NCBI RefSeq assembly: GCF_021390245.1
Contig: NZ_JAJUXH010000009.1
Location: forward strand, 1 to 64,000
From: Dyadobacter sp. CY323
GTDB taxonomy: Bacteria; Bacteroidota; Bacteroidia; Cytophagales; Spirosomataceae
Direction of reading: 5' to 3'
Length of the DNA stretch: 64,000 nucleotides
The translations under genes and the position numbers were made by a program. The notes below the pieces were generated by a model. It had not been told where the DNA came from, searched no databases, and saw only the letters and a program-made list of their open reading frames with translations. Positions 19,436-27,000 of the stretch are shown here, piece by piece; position 1 is the stretch's first letter, and the number at the start of each line of letters is the position of its first letter.

Positions 19436-20563
19436 ATGAAACGACTTAAAAAGACTCTCATGATATTCTTTGTGATACTGGCATTGCTGGTAGTTGGAAT
19501 TGTGTTATTTATGCGACAGCCCATATTTGGAAGACAACCTTCGGGCGCACGATTGGAAAGGATCAAACAGTCACCAAATTATCGCGACGGCCAGTTTCAG
19601 AATGAAAGTTTGACGCCCGCACTGGCAGAGGGTGCCAGTTATTTTAAGGTAATTACCAAATTTTTCTTCGGCAAAAGCAAGTTCAACATTCCCGGCGCAA
19701 CGATCCCTTCGCAGAAAACAGATTTGCTGCATTTAGATCCAAACGAAAATGTGCTGGTCTGGTTTGGACATTCGTCGTATTTCATGCAGATTGATGGAAA
19801 AAGGTTCCTGGTTGATCCGGTTTTAAGCGGCAATGCGTCGCCGCTGAGTTTCACGACGCCAAGCTTCAAAGGAACCGATGTTTACACCGTCGCAGATTTC
19901 CCGAACATCGACTATCTTCTTATTTCTCACGATCATTACGATCATTTGGATTATAAGACGATCCTGCAACTCAAACCGAAAGTAAAACAGGTGGTTACTG
20001 GTCTGGGTACAGGCGAACATTTTGAATATTGGGGATACGATCCGGCGATTATCGCTGAAAAAGATTGGAATGAAGGGATTGATCTGGGAGGTGGTTTCAA
20101 GATTGACATTACACCCGGAAGGCATTTTTCAGGCCGGGGATTTAGCCGGAACAAAGCATTGTGGGTGTCGATGGTACTTCAAACGCCAAGCAAGAAGATC
20201 TTCGTCGGAGGCGACTCAGGCTACGATCATCACTTCAAGAAAATCGGTGAGAAGTTTGGCCCATTCGACCTTGCGTTACTGGAATGCGGGCAATATAACG
20301 AGGCCTGGAAATACATTCACATGATGCCGGAAGAAACGGTAACCGCAGCCAAAGAGCTGAATGCGAAGAAATTGATGCCAGTACACTGGGCCAAGTTCTC
20401 CCTCGCACTACACGACTGGAACGAACCAATCTTAAGAGCCTCAGCCGAAGCAAAAAAGCAAAATATGCCTCTGGTAACCCCGCTGATCGGACAAAAAGTT
20501 GATTTAAATGGAGATCAGATTTGGGAAGAATGGTGGAAGGAAAAGGCTCTGCAACCGGAGTAG
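19436..20563 (+). CDS. MBL-fold metallo-hydrolase (NAPE-PLD/UlaG-like), membrane anchored
   Basis: The protein has 375 residues. An N-terminal membrane anchor (residues 8-27) is followed by a metallo-beta-lactamase domain with HSSYFMQIDGKRFLVDPV, the metal motif SHDHYDHLD, ITPGRHFSGRG and GGDSGYDHH. This order matches the NAPE-PLD/UlaG/RomA group, often lactonases or phosphodiesterases acting at the membrane. The exact substrate is unknown. The gene is transcribed away from the broken Tiki-like gene and 10 to 80 bases before the accessory island begins. Confidence 0.85.
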   Translation: MKRLKKTLMIFFVILALLVVGIVLFMRQPIFGRQPSGARLERIKQSPNYRDGQFQNESLTPALAEGASYFKVITKFFFGKSKFNIPGATIPSQKTDLLHLDPNENVLVWFGHSSYFMQIDGKRFLVDPVLSGNASPLSFTTPSFKGTDVYTVADFPNIDYLLISHDHYDHLDYKTILQLKPKVKQVVTGLGTGEHFEYWGYDPAIIAEKDWNEGIDLGGGFKIDITPGRHFSGRGFSRNKALWVSMVLQTPSKKIFVGGDSGYDHHFKKIGEKFGPFDLALLECGQYNEAWKYIHMMPEETVTAAKELNAKKLMPVHWAKFSLALHDWNEPILRASAEAKKQNMPLVTPLIGQKVDLNGDQIWEEWWKEKALQPE

Positions 20564-20644
20564 GAATGAGATTGTTTGTTAAATAAAATTAGCAGACATT
20601 TGGGTTTCTATACACCCGGATTTATTCCGATAAACACTAAAGAT

Positions 20645-20830
20645 ATGACTCAGGAATTGGTTGAAAAAATTAGGGCTGATGTTGCGGCTAGGCGAAAAGA
20701 GATAGAAAACTCTCCGGACCCTCGCCAGGCATCTATCATTCATCTTATAGAAATAGGATACCTCGACGAAACAGGTGAGGTTGCGGAACAATATAGAGGA
20801 GGTATTCCAAAAGATTGGAAAAAAGCCTGA
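20645..20830 (+). CDS. Small acidic protein, possible partner of the ADP-ribosyltransferase-like protein
   Basis: This is a 61-residue protein from ATG 20645. A longer frame from TTG 20576 would add 23 residues but lies almost directly after the preceding gene. The product is mostly helical and rich in Glu, Lys and Arg (VEKIRADVAARRKEI), ending with GGIPKDWKKA. No known family is recognised. It sits 43 bases upstream of the PARP-like gene on the same strand, the layout of an antitoxin-first toxin-antitoxin operon. The antitoxin role is inference from size and position only. Confidence 0.55.
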   Translation: MTQELVEKIRADVAARRKEIENSPDPRQASIIHLIEIGYLDETGEVAEQYRGGIPKDWKKA

Positions 20831-20873
20831 TTCTTGTTTGAGCTTAACGATTTTTCACACACTATCATTCAGA

Positions 20874-21461
20874 ATGCATCCTCTCCATTATTGCGATGTT
20901 GCCGTCTATGGTTTTCATGGATGCAATGTTGATGTCAAAAACAAAATCCTCAGTGGCGCAGCTAAGTTCGAGAACAGCGTTAATCGGTATGATTGGCTCG
21001 GTGCCGGCGTTTATTTCTGGGAAAATGATTTTTTAAGAGCTTATGATTGGGCAAAACAACTGCATGGCAATAATGCTGCCGTCATCGGAGCTAAGATTCA
21101 ACTTGGTCATTGCTTTGACTTATCCAATTCGTTTTCAAAAGAAATACTCAAGATTTCTTTTGGTGACCTTTATACAGACTGGAAGAATACAAACTCCGCT
21201 GTGCTTGTAAACAAATCTCATCCAAAAGGAATAGGTAACCCGACTGATATGGTTTTGAGGTATCTCGACAAGGTAGTGATTGACTACGCAATGACTCTGG
21301 CAATTAAAAGGGATCCTAATTTCACCTACGACACCGTCCGGGCCCCATTCCAGGAAGGCTTCCCGGTGTACCCTGGCAGCGCATTCCGCGAGCATGACCA
21401 CATTCACCTTTGCGTTCGCAATCCTGAATTATTGACGGAGTTGTTTGATCCTGAAACATAA
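20874..21461 (+). CDS. ADP-ribosyltransferase/PARP-like domain protein, candidate toxin
   Basis: This 195-residue protein is read from ATG 20874; a longer frame from 20775 overlaps the previous gene and lacks domain support. Near the N-terminus is VYGFHGCN (H15-G16), and at 40-50 DWLGAGVYFWE followed by RAYDWAK. This reproduces the HG-x and GxGxYF...A..A spacing of PARP and diphtheria-toxin-type ADP-ribosyltransferases, where His and Tyr bind NAD. The third catalytic residue (often Glu) cannot be assigned by eye. There is no signal peptide, so it would act in the cytoplasm. It lies in an island of toxin-antitoxin-like genes. The fold assignment is inference. Confidence 0.6.
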   Translation: MHPLHYCDVAVYGFHGCNVDVKNKILSGAAKFENSVNRYDWLGAGVYFWENDFLRAYDWAKQLHGNNAAVIGAKIQLGHCFDLSNSFSKEILKISFGDLYTDWKNTNSAVLVNKSHPKGIGNPTDMVLRYLDKVVIDYAMTLAIKRDPNFTYDTVRAPFQEGFPVYPGSAFREHDHIHLCVRNPELLTELFDPET

Positions 21462-21593
21462 AATAAAGCGAGCTGCCCCAACAAAAACTAGCAAAGTAAC
21501 CTTTCCAATGCACAATGGAGATATTTCTCCTCGACACTAACTAGCATTTTGAAACAGGCAGGCCTGAAGTGAAAACGTATCAAAACTTTTGAA

Positions 21594-21998
21594 ATGGAAA
21601 CAGAAGAGAAAAATACAACAGAATCTATCACACTCATCATCGAAAGTGGTGAGAATTCTCTCTGGGGAAGGGTACTTTATGATGAAAATTTAATCGTTGA
21701 CGATGCGAAGTCTGTTGGAGAGCTTGAACAAAAAATGAAAAAGCTTTTATTTGACTTTCACGATCTTAATCCGGGCGACTTCGAATTTCGAATTGAATAT
21801 GATCTCACAGTGTTCTTTGAACAGTTCGATTTCTTAAAAATAACCAAAATTGCAGAACTCGCCGGACTTAATGGTAGTCTTTTGAGGCAATATGCAAGCG
21901 GTAAAAAGAACCCTTCTGCAAAACAGGTTGAGAAAATAGAAAATGCAATCAAGCAATTGGCGAATCAATTAGCTGACATACATATCTATGCGCATTGA
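21594..21998 (+). CDS. HicB-like protein with C-terminal helix-turn-helix
   Basis: The protein has 134 residues. The N-terminal 50 (SITLIIESGENSLWGRVLYD) fit the HicB partial RNase-H-like fold. The C-terminal half contains a helix-turn-helix (KITKIAELAGLNGSLLRQYASGKK) of the XRE type. HicB antitoxins bind HicA toxin and repress their own operon, but no HicA-type gene is next to this one. It points towards the paralogue at 22017-22424, which has the same order of domains, so the two genes are convergent. It may act as a stand-alone DNA-binding regulator. Confidence 0.72.
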   Translation: METEEKNTTESITLIIESGENSLWGRVLYDENLIVDDAKSVGELEQKMKKLLFDFHDLNPGDFEFRIEYDLTVFFEQFDFLKITKIAELAGLNGSLLRQYASGKKNPSAKQVEKIENAIKQLANQLADIHIYAH

Positions 21999-22016
21999 TA
22001 TATTAATAGGCTATTT

Positions 22017-22424
22017 CTAAGCCAAAACAACCTCCCTCAGCTTCTCGCCAAGCTCATGGATAGCATCTTCCAACTTTTTCGCCTGTTGCTCGGACGGGAA
22101 TTTCGTTCCGGCTACATAATGCCTCACCAGCGAGGGATTCAACCCTGCCCTTTTCGCGATTGCTCCTACTTTAACGTCGTCAAACAATTCAAAGAATGCG
22201 CTCAGATCATACACATGGTCAAAAGTGATATCTTCGATTTTCAGATTTTCCCATTCTTTGTGATTCTGACCTTCATGTTGAATGTAGTCATCAAGCAAAT
22301 CCGTTAGGTTTTGGTCAATTTCTTCCATTGTCTTTCCAGTTGTAACAGGAAGATAATCAGGGACATGATCAATGCGCCCCCAGAGTTCGTTATCACTTTT
22401 TTCTACTATAATTGTTAATTTCAT
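22017..22424 (-). CDS. HicB-like protein with C-terminal helix-turn-helix, paralogue of 21594-21998
   Basis: MKLTIIVEKSDNELWGRIDH begins a HicB-like domain, and KVGAIAKRAGLNPSLVRHYV is a helix-turn-helix near the C-terminus. The protein has 135 residues from ATG 22424; a start at 22436 would add four residues (MTNV). It shares the W-G-R motif, a DLSAFFELFD/DLTVFFEQFD block and the HTH with its convergent neighbour. No HicA toxin is adjacent. A perfect 28-base palindrome lies 39 bases upstream and may be its operator. Antitoxin-like by family, but apparently without a toxin. Confidence 0.75.
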   Translation of the reverse strand: MKLTIIVEKSDNELWGRIDHVPDYLPVTTGKTMEEIDQNLTDLLDDYIQHEGQNHKEWENLKIEDITFDHVYDLSAFFELFDDVKVGAIAKRAGLNPSLVRHYVAGTKFPSEQQAKKLEDAIHELGEKLREVVLA

Positions 22425-22462
22425 AACGTTGGTCAATTAAGGTGTACGTGTGTGAGTAAAAA

Positions 22463-22490
22463 ACAAAGGTCGCAAATTTGCGACCTTTGT
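22463..22490. promoter_or_regulatory. Perfect 28-bp palindrome, candidate operator
   Basis: Bases 22463-22476 (ACAAAGGTCGCAAA) are the exact reverse complement of 22477-22490, with no spacer. It lies between the start of the HicB-like/HTH gene (22424) and the end of higA (22531). A gapless, AT-ended palindrome close to the start of a gene that encodes a dimeric HTH protein fits autoregulation. It could also act as the higA terminator, but there is no clean T-tract directly after it on the plus strand; on the minus strand six Ts follow. Confidence 0.55.
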
Positions 22491-22530
22491 CAAATATCTG
22501 TTCTTAATTTTCCCGACCATGATTTTGATT

Positions 22531-22857
22531 CTAAACCACAGCCAACTTCGCCGACTGCCCATTAATAAAATGCTTGACAGACTCACGATTCACCTTCTTT
22601 TCAGCCTCCCAAAGATCATATTTCTTTTGAAGGTCTGCATTCGTATTAAATGCCTCGGAAAGCTTAACAGCCATTTCCGGACTAATTCCCGATTTTTGAT
22701 TCAAGATTAACGACAGCGTACCACGATTAACTCCCAGACCTTTCGCAATTTCTGATATTGTAAATGCCAGGCCAGTTTCTTCCCTCAAACCCTCAATCAT
22801 TCCCTTTAAAATAGCACCGGGATGGGACGGACGCATTTCTCTTTTTAACATTTCCAT
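22531..22857 (-). CDS. higA: HigA family antitoxin-like XRE regulator
   Basis: This is a HigA-type antitoxin of about 108 residues. RPSHPGAILKGMIE at the start is the family hallmark, followed by the helix-turn-helix FTISEIAKGLGVNRGTLSLILNQKSGISPEMAVKLSEAF. The start at 22857 is preferred; an upstream ATG at 22878 adds seven residues. HigA normally follows the toxin gene higB and represses the operon. Here no intact higB precedes it, only a short segment whose translation resembles a HigB C-terminus. The protein could be an orphan antitoxin or a regulator of other genes. Confidence 0.85.
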   Translation of the reverse strand: MEMLKREMRPSHPGAILKGMIEGLREETGLAFTISEIAKGLGVNRGTLSLILNQKSGISPEMAVKLSEAFNTNADLQKKYDLWEAEKKVNRESVKHFINGQSAKLAVV

Positions 22858-22864
22858 ACTTGTA

Positions 22865-22918
22865 GTGGTAATCAACATAGTTCACATCGCAGGCACAGTT
22901 GAAATTCTCGGAATCCAT
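22865..22918 (-). pseudogene. Possible HigB toxin C-terminal remnant
   Basis: On the minus strand directly before higA, one frame reads CACDVNYVDYH, which resembles the conserved HigB/RelE ending (V-E-I-V-D-Y-H). The histidine codon ends eight bases before the higA start at 22857, the usual HigB-HigA spacing. Upstream this frame meets a TAA stop, and the expected stop after DYH is missing. The match is short and could be chance, so this is a low-confidence reading of a mostly deleted toxin gene. Confidence 0.3.
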
Positions 22919-23246
22919 TATTCCATCCCTTTATGCCTCAATGCCAATAACTGTTTTTGCAAATTTATTATCTGGCTTTGTAGATCAACAATTTCCGCAT
23001 TGCTATTTGCATCAAAAGCGGATTTCACATCGAAAAATCATTCGGGGTAATAGTTGGAAATGCTGAACAGAATTTTTGAATGAACTCCACAGTTACACCC
23101 TGCCGCTTTGCAATGATTTCTGAAAGTGTTGAAGGTTTTATATTCAAAATCGTTGCAAGCTCACCTTTGCTCTTGATTGTTTTGCTCTCAATCAAAGAAT
23201 TAAAAATACGAACAAACGCGCCATTTATCTCGTACCTATCACTCAT
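22918..23246 (-). pseudogene. XRE family regulator with a frameshift in an A5/T5 run
   Basis: The frame from ATG 23246 encodes an XRE helix-turn-helix (KGELATILNIKPSTLSEIIAK) and stops early after ITPNDFSM at 23025. Reading on with one extra T in the five-base run at 23033-23037 gives NDFFDVKSAFDANSN, then a coiled coil IVDLQSQIINLQKQLLALR ending at the TAA at 22918-22920. That is the normal tail of Bacteroidota phage-repressor-like regulators, as also seen in 23292-23663. So the gene is probably one of about 110 codons broken by a one-base loss, or the base was lost in sequencing. Confidence 0.6.
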
Positions 23247-23291
23247 TAAATTAGTTACTTTGCTGAATCATAGCATTTTGATAATGTAAAT

Positions 23292-23663
23292 CTACCCTTT
23301 CCTCAACTCCTCAACAACCTTCTCCAATTCCCGAATCCGATCCTCCTGCCGCAATGCCTTCCGCTGCAACTCAATAAATTCGTCTTTGGTGATTGTGATT
23401 AAATTGCCGGGTAAAATATTCTCTGGAAATTGATCTTCTAATATTTTACTTTCCTTCATCATTTCACCAGTTCCAGCAATCAGCCATTCCAGATTTAAAT
23501 TTGGGTAAGCAGATAAAATTTTCGCCACAACGTCAGATCCAACGTTTCTTCCATTTTGAATCGGTTTAGCAATTGAGCCCTTCGAAACTCCAATAGATGT
23601 CTCAAATGAAGTAATTGATACTTTTAAATGCGTGATTAGTTGCTTTAATCGATCAGAAAACAT
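23292..23663 (-). CDS. XRE/phage-repressor-like transcriptional regulator
   Basis: MFSDRLKQLITHLKVSITSF opens a helix-turn-helix domain (FETSIGVSKGSIAKPIQNGR), with the typical NLEWLIAGTGEMM after it, a linker, and a C-terminal coiled coil rich in Arg and Glu. The start at 23663 is preferred; the longer frame (23684) adds seven residues. It has about 123 residues. It belongs to the repressor-like group common in Bacteroidota islands and mobile elements. It is divergent from the small gene at 23756, with 92 bases between them that contain a TATATTTG octamer fitting the -7 promoter element for the plus-strand gene. Confidence 0.8.
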   Translation of the reverse strand: MFSDRLKQLITHLKVSITSFETSIGVSKGSIAKPIQNGRNVGSDVVAKILSAYPNLNLEWLIAGTGEMMKESKILEDQFPENILPGNLITITKDEFIELQRKALRQEDRIRELEKVVEELRKG

Positions 23664-23755
23664 TTTAATCAAAATATTATACAAAAATAATTACACGATC
23701 AATTTTTTATTCATATATTTGCTGTACAATAACTGGTATACGCAAATTACACATT

Positions 23756-24028
23756 ATGCACATGGAAACAAGGTCCGTTGAGCCTAAGAGGCTTTCGATT
23801 AAGGAAAGGTTACTTTTACGATTTGGTGAGGCCCGAAAAAAGGTCGGATCGGGATGGAGGGAACGATTGGCGAGCCACGATCCGTTCTTTAACACCCGCG
23901 ACGGTGAGGCCTATATGCGGTCCGTTGCACAAGCCTACTCGGACTCCTCACGCGGGCATGTCGACCGGATCGAGCGGGTCACATTGGCACTTGAAAAACT
24001 CGCTGGCATCAAAAGCCGGGAGATTTAA
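23756..24028 (+). CDS. Small arginine-rich protein of unknown function
   Basis: This 90-residue protein is strongly charged and rich in arginine (RLSIKERLLLRFGEARKKV, then SGWRERLASHD). No domain, signal peptide or membrane span is recognised. A second ATG at 23762 (METRS) could be the start. It is divergent from the XRE regulator and followed six bases later by a terminator hairpin, so it is a monocistronic unit. The TATATTTG octamer at 23714-23721 fits a -7 element, but no clear TTG at -33 is seen. Base composition is higher in GC than the neighbouring island genes. Confidence 0.6.
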   Translation: MHMETRSVEPKRLSIKERLLLRFGEARKKVGSGWRERLASHDPFFNTRDGEAYMRSVAQAYSDSSRGHVDRIERVTLALEKLAGIKSREI

Positions 24029-24033
24029 ACAAA

Positions 24034-24062
24034 AAAAGCCGCCCGATAAACGAGCGGCTTTT
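24034..24062. terminator. Bidirectional Rho-independent terminator
   Basis: Arms AAAAGCCGC (24034-24042) and GCGGCTTTT (24054-24062) pair perfectly around an 11-base loop. A further CG/CG pair in the loop can extend the stem across one mismatch. It separates the convergent small gene (ends 24028) and the T9SS repeat protein gene (ends 24083). The run of seven Ts is on the minus strand, so it works best for the long gene. Confidence 0.8.
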
Positions 24063-24082
24063 GCATCATTAATGTCCTGATA

Positions 24083-27000
24083 TCAATTCACTTTCATAAA
24101 TCGAAGCTTCGAAAATTCGCCACCGTGCGCGATTTTGATGATGTAGCTTCCGCCGATCAGCTTCTTCACATTCAGGCGGTGGTTGTTATTTCCCTCCTTG
24201 ATCTGAATCTGCGAACTGCTCACTTCTACACCCGAAACGGAATAAATGCTGACCGTAGACAAGCCCGCTGTCCGCGACGTAAACTGAATGTCCACATAAT
24301 CCTGTGCGGGATTTGGCGCCACCACTCTGCCGGTAATAATGCCCGGATTGATCGAGATCATCTTGCTTTTTTCGAATGTACCATTGATGTCAATTTGCTT
24401 CAATTGATAGTAATTGATACCCAGTAATGGTTTTTCGTCAACAAAATGATACCATCCAATGCGCTGATCGGTAAGTGAAACTTTACCCAGTACTTCCTCT
24501 TTTTTCAGCTTGTCGTCGTAGCGCAGTACTTCAAATTCCTTTCCATCTTGCTCAGCAACCACTTCCCACGAAAGTTCGACGCCTTTGTCGACCACCTCAC
24601 CTTTGAAATTCGCAATATAGATCGGCAGTGAACCACTTACTTTGAAAGTCGAAGAAGCAACCGCAGACTTACAATTTCCTCCCTGGATTTCCAATGTGTA
24701 CTCGCCGTCATTCAACCTGTCGTAAGTGATCTCCGGTAAGCTGCTTTTCGGCTCAACACTGCTCGATCGCATCATCGTGTTACCTTTCATGATCTTCCAG
24801 TTGATTGCTGTCACCTGGATCCCATTAAATTGAAATTTCAACGCTGTTGGGCTGGGATCTTTTAAAGAAAGTAACTCCGGGCCAAATACGCATGGAGTAA
24901 GTTGTGCAACCGGCACGACGAAGGTTTTGGTAGCTGGCGTACCCTTGCAGTCCTCAGGTATTATCTGAAGGGTGTAAGTACCCGCGGCTAGGGTTGGAAA
25001 GGTAATTGCGGTCGATTTGGTGCTCAAATACGTCGTTTTTCCGCTTCCAACTTCACTTGTGTTTTGCAAAATTTTCCACGAAAAAATTTGAAGGTTCGTT
25101 CCTGCAAAATCTACCGTCAGGCCAGTTTGAGAAATGTTTTTGATCGTAGAAATGCTCGGGCCACCAATACAATCCGGCACCGGAGGTACTGGCACCGTGA
25201 AGCTCAGCTCGCTTTGCCCCGAGACGCAGTTACCTCCTTCGATCGACAGCTTGTAATTGCCTGGTGAAAGCGTTCCAAATGTCACATTCACAGTGGTGGT
25301 GCTAAGATTCCCGGTTGTTTTGGTTTCAACGGTATTGAGTCCCGAAAGAATTTTCCATTTAATGGTACTCACTCCCGTTCCCTCGTAGGTAAAACGCAGG
25401 CTCGTTGGAGTAATGTTTGTTACGGTCTTCAAAGTCGGGCCAGCTGAACAATTTGGTGTAGAACCCGGCACAGTAAACGGTTTTTCGCTTACTGAAGATG
25501 TACAGTCACCGCCCTCGATCGCAAGCTTGTAATTGCCTGGTGTAAGTGAAGAAAAAATCAGATTTACGTTTGCGCTGGTAAGTTCTGGCGTCGTCCCGCT
25601 GGCAACGGTATTGGCTCCCGAAAGGATTTTCCATTTAATGGTATGGACACCAAGTCCATCAAAACCAAACTGCAGACCGGTCGCTGAAATGTTTGTGATA
25701 GCTCCCAGATTCGGCCCCGCGATGCAGTTCCCAACAGGAGGGGCGGGCACCGTGAAGTTCAGTTCACTTTGTCCCGAAACACAGTTTCCGCCTTCAATGG
25801 CAAGTTTGTAATTACCAGGCGAAAGTGAGCCGAAACTCAGGTCCACCGTAGTACTGCTGAGGTTTCCGGTCGTATTGTTGGCAACGGTGTTTGCCCCAGA
25901 AAGTATTTTCCACTTAATGGTGGTCACTCCGGTGCCTTCATAGGTGAAACGCAGGCTGGTTTGGTTCACATTCGTAACCGTTTTCAAAGTCGGACCAGAG
26001 GCGCAATTTGATATTGAACCTGGCACGGTAAACGTTGTTTCACTCAGTGATGAATTACAGTCACCTCCTTCGATAGCGAGCTTGTAATTACCTGGTGAAA
26101 GCGATCCAAAAATAATATTGACTTGTGAGCTGGTAAGCTGTGGCGTCGTCCCGCTGGCAACGGTGCTGCTTCCCGAGAGAATTTTCCACTTAATGGTATT
26201 CACCCCAAGCCCATCAAAGCTAAACCGCAAACCAGTTGCTGAAATATTTGTCACAGCTCCCACATTTGGCCCTGCAATGCAGGCTCCTACCGGAGGAACG
26301 GGTACGGTAAAGTTCATTTCGCTTGATCCGGAGACACAATTGTTGCCCTCGATCACAAGCTTGTAACTCCCCGGCGTAAGCGATCCATAACTCAGATTCA
26401 CGGTGGTGCCGCTCAGGGTACCAGTTGCATTGCTGGCAACGGTATTAGAACCTGAAAGAATTTTCCATTTAATGGACGTTACTCCGGTGCCTTCATAGGT
26501 GAACCGCAGACTGGTTTGGTTCACGTTCGTAACTGTTTTCAAAGTCGGGCCGGATGCACACGGCGTCTCAGCAACCGGTGTGGCAGCTTTTGGGACGATC
26601 GGCCAGAAACAGCCATCAACCATCTCTTCCGTCAAAACACCTTCCCATTTCGCAGATAACTTGCTGTGTGTGTTTGCATGACGTATCGTGAATTTCAAAA
26701 GACCCATGTCATAAAAGTCGTCACGCGTGTCATTTTCTCCCTGTTTCATGGCGACACGTAGCATCCCGTTCACATACCGGATGGACTGATACGTGTTCCC
26801 CTCGCTGCCAACATACGTTCCAAGAAAGTCACGGTCCGGCATGACAATGCCTTTACAAGTGATTTGACCGTCATTCGTTCTTCCCAATAGTTGGTTTCGT
26901 GCAGTACTCGGGTCAACCGGGTTCACACAGTTCGCAATCGTGGGCCCATCTGTAGAATTGTCCTGAAACGCCCCTGTATTCAAATAATAAAGAATCCAGA

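Noticed and set aside
20775..20873. Longer N-terminus of the PARP-like protein
   Set aside because: It overlaps the small upstream gene, and the conserved domain starts right after ATG 20874.
22918..23246. Programmed ribosomal frameshift in the XRE gene
   Set aside because: No slippery heptamer plus structure was found; decay or sequencing error is simpler.
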